From: Coprobacillus sp. CAG:826
GTDB lineage: Bacteria; Bacillota_I; Bacilli_A; RFN20; CAG-826
Assembly: GCA_000437235.1 (NCBI GenBank)
Contig: FR897045.1
Location: forward strand, 13,543-77,542
Direction: 5' to 3'
DNA length: 64,000 nt
How positions within the stretch are numbered: position 1 is the first letter of the stretch; every line of letters begins with the position of its first letter. The notes beneath the pieces were generated by a model. It searched no databases. It saw only the letters and a list, made by a program, of their open reading frames with translations, and was not told the DNA's origin. Made by a program: the position numbers and the translations under genes. Below are positions 8,223 to 16,880 of the stretch, in pieces.

Positions 8223-9845
8223 ATGAAAAGAAAAAGACACAAGCTTTTACCCATAGCGGTTTTATTACTTGCTTTATCTAGTTGCGTTTTGGCAAAAGGT
8301 ACTTACTACAGTGAAAAAAAGATGATCAACGGAATAGCGATAGAAGATAAGGAAAAATCAGCTTATTTTATTTATCCGATAAAAACGAAGAACGAAAAAC
8401 AAATTTTTAATCAAATCAATGTTTCTTTTGCGAATAGTCGAATTTCTTATGCTTTTGGAGAATCGTCCTTGGTTATGAAAGTGAGTTTATCAAAAGATTT
8501 ACTTTTTTCTAATGATGTCGTTTCTATGGAACAAAAAATAACGCCTGAAAAAAGTTATACGAATTTATCTTTTGATTTTGAAGACCAAACGAATGATATC
8601 CTCATGTTAAAAGCGCATCAACTTTATATAAAAGTAGAAATCAACGTAGACGCAAATGATGAAACGTTTGATTCTTCTTGGTTCGTTCTAGGAGAAATGA
8701 ACATTTCAGGAGGAGAAAAATTAGAAACAGAAGAAATTGAAACGAACACCTATTTTCAATATGATTTTAAAAATGCAACCTTAGAAGGTTTAATAGAAAA
8801 CGACGGACTTGTTGTTAGTAGTAGCGGTATAGCGAGTGAAAATTTTTTGGGCGAAGCTTATTTTGTAATAAAGGTACAGCCCAAAGAAACGATGAATCAA
8901 CTACAAACACTAAAGCTTATAATGCCAGATAGTAAAATGAAAAGTTATGTAAAAGAAGACGGAACGATAATTCATACAAGCATTGAAGTGTATGTTGCCA
9001 CCTCTTTAGATTCTTTTTTAGAGCAACCAAGCATAACTTTAAAATCAGGAGAAGATGAAAAAGACATACAAGATTTAGAAATGAATCTTACGAGCACTAT
9101 AGAAAAAATAACATCGTCAGAAATATGGATCAAAGTGAACTTAAAAGCAGAAGAAGATTTATTTAACCCTGAGGAATACTTAACTATAGGAGAAATATTA
9201 GTGGAAGGACAAGAAGGACAAAGAATAGATTCTTATTTAAAAAAGAATTTTAAAGAAGAAAATGTAGAAGACGCGATTGAAATAAATGGATTTTCTTTTT
9301 TTAAAGAACGAGAAAAGCAAAATAAAATCATTTTAAAAGATAAAGGTATTTGTAATTATGAATTAATAGAATTTGATGAAAATGGAGAAGTCATCAATCA
9401 AACCCAAGCAAGCGTATGTACTTGGAAAGAAAAAGGATTGAAATATAACAATAATATTGTTGTGGGAATGGACGAAGAAGCACTACAGAAAGTGCTTAAA
9501 ACGTATAAAACTATTGCAAAAGATGGAAACAGTGCATCTTACTCGGGACAAATTACTTTACAGAATCAATTGATCAATGTGTTTATCCATGAAGTAGCAA
9601 GCAATTATCATGAGTTGGTTTATGATTTGGTCTCTACTTTTAATGGAAATGAAGTAAATACAAACATAAAAAAAGCCGCAACAAATGACGGAAAAAGGTT
9701 CTCAAAAAATGTTTTTGAAGACTATGTTATGGTAGGCGGAGGGAATGTAATAGAAATTATTTATGATGGAAGACGAGAACTATTAATTCATAATGGAAAA
9801 ACCATGCAACGAGTAACCGATAATGAGATGTTTAAAATGAAATAA
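8223..9845 (+). CDS. Putative lipoprotein of unknown function between oriC and rpmH
   Basis: A 540-residue protein with a basic start (MKRKRHK), a hydrophobic stretch and a lipobox ALSSC (Cys21), so it is probably a membrane-anchored lipoprotein. SD GAGGATGTAAG precedes the ATG. The middle holds two similar segments: residues about 140-165 (LYIKVEINVD then WFVLGEMNISGG) resemble residues about 302-330 (IWIKVNLKAEE then LTIGEILVEGQ), suggesting two copies of a beta-rich domain of about 160 residues. The C-terminal third (about 360-540) is a different, Lys/Asn-rich domain. I do not recognise a family. Its position is odd, since dnaA and rpmH normally flank the origin with nothing between. Confidence 0.85.
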   Translation: MKRKRHKLLPIAVLLLALSSCVLAKGTYYSEKKMINGIAIEDKEKSAYFIYPIKTKNEKQIFNQINVSFANSRISYAFGESSLVMKVSLSKDLLFSNDVVSMEQKITPEKSYTNLSFDFEDQTNDILMLKAHQLYIKVEINVDANDETFDSSWFVLGEMNISGGEKLETEEIETNTYFQYDFKNATLEGLIENDGLVVSSSGIASENFLGEAYFVIKVQPKETMNQLQTLKLIMPDSKMKSYVKEDGTIIHTSIEVYVATSLDSFLEQPSITLKSGEDEKDIQDLEMNLTSTIEKITSSEIWIKVNLKAEEDLFNPEEYLTIGEILVEGQEGQRIDSYLKKNFKEENVEDAIEINGFSFFKEREKQNKIILKDKGICNYELIEFDENGEVINQTQASVCTWKEKGLKYNNNIVVGMDEEALQKVLKTYKTIAKDGNSASYSGQITLQNQLINVFIHEVASNYHELVYDLVSTFNGNEVNTNIKKAATNDGKRFSKNVFEDYVMVGGGNVIEIIYDGRRELLIHNGKTMQRVTDNEMFKMK

Positions 9846-10010
9846 AAGCAAGCAGAAGCCTGTTCTTTTTAGTTTTCTTCGTTTTTTTGATGGAAAAGCA
9901 AAAAAAGAAGGAAATGATTGTTGAAAGAATAGGGCTCCAAAGGCTAAAGAAACCATTCATGGATGGGAAGGCTAATTCAGATGAATGGTAAAGAAAAATG
10001 CTATAAATAC

Positions 10011-10040
10011 TTGACAATATACTAAATATAAATATATACT
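10011..10040 (+). promoter_or_regulatory. rpmH promoter
   Basis: TTGACA (10011-10016) is followed after 18 bases by TATACT (10035-10040), about 40 bases upstream of the rpmH ATG. This is the best -35/-10 pair in the window. The remainder of 9846-10078 shows no clear gene; no convincing terminator was found after the lipoprotein gene. Confidence 0.8.
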
Positions 10041-10078
10041 AAACACGCGTATACTAATTAACAATCGGAGGTGTATTT

Positions 10079-10213
10079 ATGAAAAGAACGTATCAACCAA
10101 GTAAGAGAAAACATCAAGCCACTCACGGCTTTAGAGCAAGAATGGCAACGCCAAACGGCCGCAAAGTCTTAGCAAGACGTCGTGCCAAAGGTAGAGCAGT
10201 ACTTTCAGCTTAA
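10079..10213 (+). CDS. rpmH: 50S ribosomal protein L34
   Basis: Large-subunit ribosomal protein of 44 residues. The translation starts MKRTYQPSKRKHQATHGFRA and ends RRRAKGRAVLSA, the canonical L34 pattern. SD GGAGGTG stands upstream. Together with rnpA and yidC it marks the right arm of the origin. A hairpin after the stop probably gives separate expression levels for L34 and rnpA. Confidence 0.99.
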   Translation: MKRTYQPSKRKHQATHGFRARMATPNGRKVLARRRAKGRAVLSA

Positions 10214-10221
10214 GGATGCGC

Positions 10222-10253
10222 AACCACTAGTGATCGTACTGGTGGTTTTTTTA
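10222..10253 (+). terminator. Hairpin-T terminator between rpmH and rnpA
   Basis: AACCACTAGT (10222-10231) pairs with ACTGGTGGTT (10238-10247) through one wobble over a 6-base loop, followed by seven T residues. It lies only nine bases after rpmH, so it is likely an attenuating terminator within the rpmH-rnpA unit. Confidence 0.8.
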
Positions 10254-10274
10254 AATTATAAAGGAGGGCGCTAC

Positions 10275-10622
10275 ATGAAAAAGCAATTTCGTGTGAAAAC
10301 ACATGAAGACTTTCAACATGTTGTTCGTTCGGGCCTTGTTGAAAAAAATAGATTTTTTGTTGTTTATTATTTAGAATCCGAATTTTCTTATCCTAGAGTC
10401 GGTATTTCCGCACCAATCAAATTAGGGAATGCTGTTATTCGCTCGAAAACGCGAAGACAAATTCGAGGTATGCTACAAGAATGTTGGAGTGAACTTGAAG
10501 CAATTGATTATGTAATTATTGCAAGAAAAAGCTATGATTTAGAACAATACGGATTAGGATTAGAAGAACTGAAAGGACTTCTTAACAAAATTAGGAGGAA
10601 GAGAAATGAGAAAAAAGCATAA
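10275..10622 (+). CDS. rnpA: Ribonuclease P protein component
   Basis: Protein cofactor that helps the RNase P RNA bind pre-tRNA, 115 residues. It starts MKKQFRVKTHEDFQHVV and carries the basic RNase P signature around NAVIRSKTRRQIRGML. A longer frame exists upstream but would run through the terminator; the ATG at 10275 has AAGGAGGG at ideal spacing. It overlaps the start of yidC by 17 bases. Confidence 0.97.
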   Translation: MKKQFRVKTHEDFQHVVRSGLVEKNRFFVVYYLESEFSYPRVGISAPIKLGNAVIRSKTRRQIRGMLQECWSELEAIDYVIIARKSYDLEQYGLGLEELKGLLNKIRRKRNEKKA

Positions 10623-12009
10623 GACAGCTTTTAAAGTACTCGCTTTGGTTTTAGGCTTGTTTGCGGTTACTGGATGTACGGCAAACTTTTGTTCAGTCAA
10701 TGATAAAGCACATATTCTTTATAACTATGATGCAGGTCTTTCTTATGACGAAGCAGGTCAACCTATCATTAAAGATGATGTACTTCAATTTAAAAACGAA
10801 GCGGTTACCAAACAAATGGCAAGTATAGCGAAAAATTATGACGTTCCTTCTAAAACTTTCTTTGTCGCTTTAGATGAAAAAGTTAAGGAACTTGCTATGG
10901 ATGCCTATACGAAAGATGCGAATAAAGTCGCTGACTTAACGACAGAAGAAATTTTAAAACAATATGGTTATTTAAAATTTGCTGGACAAAAAGAAAACAA
11001 AAAAGGAAAGATGATCGATACCCTTTGGGTCAACTGGGATAACATGGTGGAACAAATCAAAAAAGAAATTCCAATGAGTGATCATCCAAGTAAAGATTTT
11101 ATTGCTCAATATAAAAAAGCATTAAATTCAGTTATTTCTGCTAATAGAACTTGTATTACACCAGTTTCGGGTGAATATGGTTCAGATGGTAATAAAGTTT
11201 ACATTGAAGGTAAGACTTGGGGACAAGCATTTAAAAAAGGCTTCCTTGAAGGTTTATTGGTTTATCCAGTTGCATGGGTATCCCATCAACTTACACAAGG
11301 CTTCTTAAACGCTAATGTTCGTGCAGGTTGGGCGCAATTACTCGCTATCTTATTTACTACCATTATTATTCGTGGATTGTTAATGTTATTGACATTTAAA
11401 ACCACAATGGATCAACAAAAAATGACAGCTTTACAACCAGAGCTTGCTAAAATTCAAGCGAAGTATCCAAATTCCAATACCAACCAATATGAAAAGCAAA
11501 GAATGGCCGAAGAGCAGATGAAACTTTATAAAAAGTATAAAATCAAGCCATTAAATCAAATTTTGGCCATGATTTTACAATTCTTTATCTTCGTTGCTGT
11601 TTGGGGTGCTTTAAGCGGATCTTCAATTTTAACTTCAGGTGACATTTATGGTATGCACTTAAGTGCTTCCATTGGTTCTTTTATTACAAAATTTGATTTC
11701 TCCTCCGCGTGGTGGACCTCATTAATTCTCTTCATATTAATGTCGGGAACACAAATTGTCTCAACAAAATTACCACAATGGATGCAAAAGAAAAACACAA
11801 AGAATGTTGAAAAGTTAGGAAAGAATCCAGCACAAGATGCACAAACAAAACAAATGAAATACATGACGAATTTCATGATGATTATGATTATCGTTATGGG
11901 CTTCTCCTTACCTTCTGGTATGGGACTATATTGGTTATTTGGTGCAATTATTTCTATGATTCAAACCGTTATTACACAATCTATTTTAAAAAGGAAGAAA
12001 ATGAAATGA
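10606..12009 (+). CDS. yidC: Membrane protein insertase YidC/OxaA, with enlarged outer domain
   Basis: Inserts membrane proteins alone or with SecYEG. It is a lipoprotein precursor with lipobox VTGC (Cys24). The conserved core begins near residue 215: a TM around GLLVYPVAWV, then the TM containing the conserved Arg (TTIIIRGLLMLL), a cytoplasmic basic loop (KTTMDQQKMTALQPEL), and further TM segments to the basic tail ILKRKKMK. At 467 residues it is much longer than the roughly 260-290 of typical Gram-positive YidC; the extra length is an extracytoplasmic stretch of about 180 residues between the lipobox and the core. It overlaps rnpA and, by ATGA, jag. Confidence 0.95.
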   Translation: MRKKHKTAFKVLALVLGLFAVTGCTANFCSVNDKAHILYNYDAGLSYDEAGQPIIKDDVLQFKNEAVTKQMASIAKNYDVPSKTFFVALDEKVKELAMDAYTKDANKVADLTTEEILKQYGYLKFAGQKENKKGKMIDTLWVNWDNMVEQIKKEIPMSDHPSKDFIAQYKKALNSVISANRTCITPVSGEYGSDGNKVYIEGKTWGQAFKKGFLEGLLVYPVAWVSHQLTQGFLNANVRAGWAQLLAILFTTIIIRGLLMLLTFKTTMDQQKMTALQPELAKIQAKYPNSNTNQYEKQRMAEEQMKLYKKYKIKPLNQILAMILQFFIFVAVWGALSGSSILTSGDIYGMHLSASIGSFITKFDFSSAWWTSLILFILMSGTQIVSTKLPQWMQKKNTKNVEKLGKNPAQDAQTKQMKYMTNFMMIMIIVMGFSLPSGMGLYWLFGAIISMIQTVITQSILKRKKMK

Positions 12010-12605
12010 AAAAGTATGTAGCAAAGACATTAGATGATGCTTTGGCATTAGCCGCCAAAGAAACTGGCGAAGAAAAAGAAAATTTAGTCTATAAGGTAAT
12101 TAGTGAAAAGAAAACGTTATTTACCAAAAGAGTGGAAATTGAAGTCTACGATTTATCGGATGCAGTGGCGTATTTAGAAGATTATCTTGTAAAAGCCATT
12201 GGTGAATTCAATATCACCGCAACGGTAAAATCTCATATTGAAGATGAAATCATTCATGTCAATATTGATTCGGATCACAATTCTATTTTAATTGGTAAAA
12301 ATGGTAGAACTTTACAAGCTTTAAACGAAATCGCCAAATTAGCGGTATCTTCCAAATTTAAAAAGAAATATCGTGTACTTTTAGATATTAACGATTATAA
12401 AGATGGGAAATATAACAAAGTCGTTTATATGGCCAAACACATGGCAAGAGAAGTTCAAAGATCTCATGAAACCATGACCATGGAAGCTATGCCTGCTGAT
12501 GAAAGAAGAATGATTCATAATGCTTTAAGCACGATGCCTCATATTCGTACAGAAAGCGTTGGCGAAGGCAAACATCGTCAAATTACAATTCGTTATGTTG
12601 AATAA
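12006..12605 (+). CDS. jag: RNA-binding protein Jag (KhpB/EloR)
   Basis: Jag-N, KH and R3H domain protein that acts with KhpA in RNA binding and cell-elongation control in Firmicutes. The ATG at 12006 overlaps the yidC stop and gives 199 residues. The N-terminal Jag domain covers about 1-55, the KH motif ILIGKNGRTLQALNEI lies near 97-112, and the R3H motif is ADERRMIHNAL followed by ESVGEGKHRQITI. It is next to yidC as in Bacillus and streptococci, and is closed by a terminator. Confidence 0.95.
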   Translation: MKKYVAKTLDDALALAAKETGEEKENLVYKVISEKKTLFTKRVEIEVYDLSDAVAYLEDYLVKAIGEFNITATVKSHIEDEIIHVNIDSDHNSILIGKNGRTLQALNEIAKLAVSSKFKKKYRVLLDINDYKDGKYNKVVYMAKHMAREVQRSHETMTMEAMPADERRMIHNALSTMPHIRTESVGEGKHRQITIRYVE

Positions 12606-12629
12606 AAAGGAGCCTTTTGGCTCTTTTTT
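12604..12629 (+). terminator. Intrinsic terminator after jag
   Basis: GAGCC (12610-12614), loop TTTT, GGCTC (12619-12623), extended by A/T pairs and ending in six T residues. It begins immediately after the jag stop. Confidence 0.85.
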
Positions 12630-12651
12630 ACTAAAAGGAAGGAGAACTGTT

Positions 12652-13983
12652 ATGTTTGAAACCATTGTAGCGTTAGCAACGGCCCCTTTTACTTCGGCCA
12701 TTAGCATGATTCGGGTTTCTGGTGATAAAGCTTTAGAAATCGTTTCTCATTGTTTTTCAAAAAATATTGAAAACTGTGAAAAAAGAACCATTTATTATGG
12801 TTTTATCATGGACCAAAAAGAAAAAGTCGATGAAGTGATTTTAAACGTTTATCCAGGAACACATTCTTACACGGGTGAAAATCTAGTAGAAATTCAATGC
12901 CATGGATCAATGCTCATTGTTAGAGAAATCATTGCATTACTGATTAAAAACGGAGCAAGAAATGCGGAAAGAGGAGAATTTACCGCGAGAGCGTTTTATC
13001 ATGGAAGAATCGATTTAGTACAAGCAGAAGCGATTAATGATATGATTCACGCTTCTTCTAAAGAAGGTAAAGATTTAGCGCTTCTATCGTTAGAAGGAAA
13101 AACCAGTCAAACATTAACTCCTTTAAAAACCCGGTTAGCGGATTTATTATCACAAATTGAAGTGAATATTGATTACCCAGAATATCAAGATATTGAAGAA
13201 GTGACTACCCAAAAAGTTTTAGATGAAGTGAATCAAATGTGTTTCATGATTGATCATTTAATTCAAGACGGTAGACAAGGAAAACTCATTAAAGACGGAA
13301 TTAAAGTTGCTATTGTAGGAAAGCCTAACGTAGGAAAATCTTCCTTATTAAACGCTTTAATGAAAGAACAAAAAGCGATTGTTACGGATATTGCGGGTAC
13401 GACAAGAGATATTGTTGAAGGAGAAATTTTATTAGAAGGTTTACCTTTACATTTATTAGACACAGCAGGTATTCATGAATCCAAAGATGAAGTGGAATCC
13501 ATTGGTATAGAAAAAGCCAAAAAAGCCGTGGAAGATGCCGATGTAGTTTTACTCGTTATCGACGGTTCAAAAGAAGAAGATAAAGAAGATATTGAGTTAA
13601 GAGAAAAAACCAAAAATAAAAAACGAATTATTATTTATAACAAAGAAGATTTATTAAAAGACGAAAAGAAAAAAGATGGTATTTATATTTCGGCAAAAGA
13701 TGGAAATATAGAAGAGTTAAAAGACGCAATCTTATCTTTATTAGAATTAGATCAAGAGGTTTATCACCGTCCAAGTTTCGCTAACGAAAGACAATTAGGT
13801 TTATTAGAAAAAACGAAGATTGAATTGAAGAAAGCACAAAGTGATGCCGCAAATGGCTTAACTCTTGATTTAGTAGCAGTTTCTATTCAAGAAGCCTATT
13901 TAAATATTTTATCCATATTAGGGGAAGGAAAAGGAAACGACTTTACAGAAGAAATATTCTCTCGTTTCTGTGTGGGTAAATAA
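12652..13983 (+). CDS. mnmE: tRNA modification GTPase MnmE
   Basis: Works with MnmG to make 5-carboxymethylaminomethyl-uridine at the tRNA wobble position. 443 residues from the ATG at 12652 (SD GGAAGGAGAA). The N-terminal folate-binding domain begins FETIVALATAPFTSAI, the G domain has GKPNVGKSSLLNAL, DIAGTTRD, DTAGIH and a degenerate NKED, and the C-terminus ends FCVGK, the conserved C-x-G-K tail. mnmG is not next to it here. Six bases separate it from tatD. Confidence 0.97.
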   Translation: MFETIVALATAPFTSAISMIRVSGDKALEIVSHCFSKNIENCEKRTIYYGFIMDQKEKVDEVILNVYPGTHSYTGENLVEIQCHGSMLIVREIIALLIKNGARNAERGEFTARAFYHGRIDLVQAEAINDMIHASSKEGKDLALLSLEGKTSQTLTPLKTRLADLLSQIEVNIDYPEYQDIEEVTTQKVLDEVNQMCFMIDHLIQDGRQGKLIKDGIKVAIVGKPNVGKSSLLNALMKEQKAIVTDIAGTTRDIVEGEILLEGLPLHLLDTAGIHESKDEVESIGIEKAKKAVEDADVVLLVIDGSKEEDKEDIELREKTKNKKRIIIYNKEDLLKDEKKKDGIYISAKDGNIEELKDAILSLLELDQEVYHRPSFANERQLGLLEKTKIELKKAQSDAANGLTLDLVAVSIQEAYLNILSILGEGKGNDFTEEIFSRFCVGK

Positions 13984-13989
13984 AAAGAA

Positions 13990-14748
13990 ATGATATACGA
14001 TACGCATTGTCACTTAAACAGTGATAATCTTTATGAAAAAAGAGACGAAATTATTAAAAAGAGTGAAGAAGTAGGTGTAGGCGCCTTCTTCGTTGTGGGT
14101 TGGGATTTACCTTCAAGTAAAAGAGCGATTGAAATTAGTCACGAATATCCCAATGTCTACGCAATTGTAGGCGTTCATCCTTGTGATATTCAAGACGTAG
14201 ATTTAAAAGATTTAGAGCCTTTATTAACACAAGATAAAGTAGTGGCCCTAGGTGAAATTGGTTTAGATTATCACTGGGTCACCGATGAAAAAGAAAGAGA
14301 AAAGCAAAAAGAATATTTTATTGCGCAAATTCAACTAGCTAACCAATATCATCTTCCTATTTCAATTCATTCTAGAGATGCGATTCAAGAAACATATGAT
14401 ATCTTAAAAGCTTATCCACCAAAATATGGTTGTATCATGCACTGCTTTAGTGGGTCAAAAGAAATGATGAAGGAATTTATTGCTTTAGGATGTTATATTT
14501 CTTTTGCGGGACCAGTGACTTTTAAAAATGCAAGAGTCATTAAAGACTGTGCCCATGAAGTACCTTTAAATCGTATGCTAGTGGAAACGGATTCACCTTA
14601 TTTAGCACCACATCCTTTTAGAGGCCAAGAAAATAATTCTTCCTATTTACCCTATATTGTTGAAGAACTTGCACAAATTAAAGGAATCAAAAGAGAAAAA
14701 ATAGAAGAAGCAATAAGGGAAAATACCAAGAGGTTTTTCCATCTATGA
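13990..14748 (+). CDS. tatD: TatD-family metal-dependent DNase
   Basis: TIM-barrel hydrolase implicated in DNA repair and 3'-5' exonuclease activity, 252 residues. The metal-binding set is visible: DTHCHLN at the start, ALGEIGLDYHW, SIHSRDA, MHCFSG and VETDSPYLAPHPFRG. It lies in a run mnmE-tatD-rnmV-rsmA that is common in Firmicutes (there metG often precedes tatD). Its stop overlaps the rnmV start by four bases. Confidence 0.95.
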   Translation: MIYDTHCHLNSDNLYEKRDEIIKKSEEVGVGAFFVVGWDLPSSKRAIEISHEYPNVYAIVGVHPCDIQDVDLKDLEPLLTQDKVVALGEIGLDYHWVTDEKEREKQKEYFIAQIQLANQYHLPISIHSRDAIQETYDILKAYPPKYGCIMHCFSGSKEMMKEFIALGCYISFAGPVTFKNARVIKDCAHEVPLNRMLVETDSPYLAPHPFRGQENNSSYLPYIVEELAQIKGIKREKIEEAIRENTKRFFHL

Positions 14749-15299
14749 AAAAGAAAATTGATGCCGTCATCGTTGTAGAAGGAAAAAGCGATGTTGATTT
14801 TCTTTCGTCATTTTTAGAAGCGGATTTTGTGATTACCAATGGTTCAGAAATCGCGGATGAAACACTTCGTTATTTAAAACAAATTAGTCAAACAAGAGAT
14901 ATCATTGTTTTAACCGATCCTGACTTTCCTGGATTACAAATCCGCTCACGCATAGAAGAACAAATTCCTACAGTTTATCACGCGTATGTAAGAAAGGAAG
15001 TCTCTATTCGTCATCATAAAGTGGGCGTTGCCGAATCTACCAAAGAAGAAGTACTTTCTGCTTTAGAAAATGTAATGTTAAAAAGTAAAAAGAAAAAAGA
15101 ATCGGATATTGAATATCAAGATTTAGTTTCTTTAGGATTCGTTGGAAAAGAAGATAGTTTAGCCTTAAGAACGGAATTCGGTCATGATTTTCATTTAGGC
15201 TATATAGGAAATGCAAAACGGTTTTTAAAAGAATTACGCGCATTAGGAATTCAAAAAGAAGAAATGAAGGAGTGGAAAAAGAAATATGATAGCAAGTAA
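14745..15299 (+). CDS. rnmV: Ribonuclease M5
   Basis: TOPRIM nuclease that matures 5S rRNA, 184 residues. The TOPRIM Glu is in VVEGKSDVDFL (residues about 9-19) and the Asp pair in TDPDFPGLQIR. The N-terminal placement of TOPRIM and the length match RNase M5. ATGA overlap with tatD and 14-base overlap with rsmA show one operon. Confidence 0.95.
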   Translation: MKKKIDAVIVVEGKSDVDFLSSFLEADFVITNGSEIADETLRYLKQISQTRDIIVLTDPDFPGLQIRSRIEEQIPTVYHAYVRKEVSIRHHKVGVAESTKEEVLSALENVMLKSKKKKESDIEYQDLVSLGFVGKEDSLALRTEFGHDFHLGYIGNAKRFLKELRALGIQKEEMKEWKKKYDSK

Positions 15300-16089
15300 A
15301 GAGTATGTAATGAATAAATGCAATGAATATGGTATTTTCCCTTCTAAAAAATATGGTCAAAACTTTTTAATTCAAGAAGAACCGGTAAATCAAGCAAGTT
15401 CTGCGTTAGAAATCAATGCGCAAGATGTGATTTTAGAAATTGGTCCTGGTTTAGGTGCGTTAAGTGAAAAGATAAAAGACGCGCACGTAGAAACCCATTT
15501 ATTTGATATTGATCCCAATATGGTAGAGCATTTAAAAAGGACGTTTGCACCTTTTTCCTGGATTCATATTCACCAAACAGATTTTTTAAAACTAAAATGG
15601 GAAGGTAAATGCAAGATTATCGGTAATCTTCCTTATTACATTACAACACCTTTAATAGAGCATGTATTGTTAAATTTTGATTGTTCTATTTTTGTTTTTA
15701 TGGTGCAACAAGAAGTAGAAGAACGTTTGTTTGCAAAAAAAGGTACCAAAGAATATGGCCCTTTAAGTTTATTGATTGAAGCAACGTGTCAACATGAAAA
15801 AGTATGTAAAGTGCATCGAACCTCTTTTTATCCTGTACCTCATGTAGATTCTGCTATTTATAAATTAACAAGAATTCATACCATAGATTCTTCTTTTTAT
15901 CGCTTTTTAAATACGATGTTTTCCATGCGTAGAAAAACCATTTTAAATAATCTTTTAAAATATGTAAGTGTAAAAGAGAAAGCAATTGAATATTTAGAAG
16001 TGGCTCATATATCTTCTTTAAGTCGGCCAGAAGAGTTATCTTTAGAAGATTTTCAAAATCTTTATCAAGTCATAGTAAGCGCAAAATAA
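15286..16089 (+). CDS. rsmA: 16S rRNA dimethyladenosine transferase
   Basis: Methylates A1518 and A1519 of 16S rRNA (KsgA), 267 residues. SAM-binding motifs are present: QNFLIQEEPVNQ, LEIGPGLGALS and the catalytic GNLPYYITTPLI. The start MIASKEYV is kept because RsmA proteins usually begin with an IA[ST] segment ahead of the YGQNFL motif; the SD (AAGGAG) is about 13 bases away, so MNKC at 15310 is a possible alternative start. Confidence 0.96.
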   Translation: MIASKEYVMNKCNEYGIFPSKKYGQNFLIQEEPVNQASSALEINAQDVILEIGPGLGALSEKIKDAHVETHLFDIDPNMVEHLKRTFAPFSWIHIHQTDFLKLKWEGKCKIIGNLPYYITTPLIEHVLLNFDCSIFVFMVQQEVEERLFAKKGTKEYGPLSLLIEATCQHEKVCKVHRTSFYPVPHVDSAIYKLTRIHTIDSSFYRFLNTMFSMRRKTILNNLLKYVSVKEKAIEYLEVAHISSLSRPEELSLEDFQNLYQVIVSAK

Positions 16090-16126
16090 AGAAAAAAACA
16101 TATACATATACGAGGAGATTTTGCTT

Positions 16127-16879
16127 ATGAAAGTCAATGATTTAGTCACTCGTATATCTCATCATCATGATATTGTTTTTCGCGTTGTTGCTATTGAAGG
16201 AGATAATGTTCTATTAAAAGGTGAAGTAGTTCGTCTTTTAGCGGATGCTCCGCTTCATGATATTATTAAAGTCAAAGAACAAGAGAAAAGTTTAACACTG
16301 CCACCCTTATCTTTTCTTCATGAATTAAGAGGAAAAACGATATCTGGGTTAGTTTTACATATTGATGGCGATGAACAATATTTAAAAAAAGCAATGGAAG
16401 CGTATAAAGAATACAAAGTCTCTGCGGTTGGCTATTTTATTAGCGAGCAAGATATGCCACAAAAAATTTCTTATCTTTTAAAAAAGCATCATCCCGATGT
16501 ATTAGTGATCACGGGACACGATGCGTTAGACGGAAAAGATAAAAACGATATCCGCTCCTACAGGACTTCGGCATATTTTGTCGATGCCGTTATACAAGCA
16601 AGAAATTATCAATCGAATAAAGATGCTCTTGTAATTATTGCGGGAGCATGTCAAAGTTATTATGAGGCTTTATTAAAAGCGGGCGCTAATTTTGCAAGCT
16701 CACCCACAAGAGAAAATATTCATTTGTTAGATCCGGTGATTATTGCCTCAGAAGTATCGCATACCATTGTAAGTCATTACGTTTCAGTACAAGATATTCT
16801 ATCCAGAACTATTTCTCATCGTTTAGGAGGAATTGATACCAAAGGTGTCGCAAGAAGAACATTTTTAGGAGGAAGTTAA
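16127..16879 (+). CDS. yabG: Sporulation-specific protease YabG
   Basis: In Bacillus this cysteine protease processes spore-coat proteins late in sporulation under SigK. The 250-residue protein starts MKVNDLVTRISHHHDIVFRV and keeps the blocks I recall from Bacillus YabG: LHIDGDEQYLKK, DVLVITGHDA, IIAGACQSYYEALLKAGANF, ASSPTRENIHLLDPV and a GGIDTKGV tail. The ATG at 16127 has GAGGAG eight bases upstream. It sits between rsmA and ispE, the same neighbourhood as in Bacillus (ksgA-yabG-veg-...-ispE), but veg is absent. Its presence suggests the organism can form, or recently could form, endospores. Confidence 0.9.
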   Translation: MKVNDLVTRISHHHDIVFRVVAIEGDNVLLKGEVVRLLADAPLHDIIKVKEQEKSLTLPPLSFLHELRGKTISGLVLHIDGDEQYLKKAMEAYKEYKVSAVGYFISEQDMPQKISYLLKKHHPDVLVITGHDALDGKDKNDIRSYRTSAYFVDAVIQARNYQSNKDALVIIAGACQSYYEALLKAGANFASSPTRENIHLLDPVIIASEVSHTIVSHYVSVQDILSRTISHRLGGIDTKGVARRTFLGGS

Positions 16880-16880
16880 A

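Noticed and set aside
12559..12651. Upstream extension of mnmE
   Set aside because: It would run through the jag terminator and overlap jag; the ATG at 12652 has the SD and the family's usual start.
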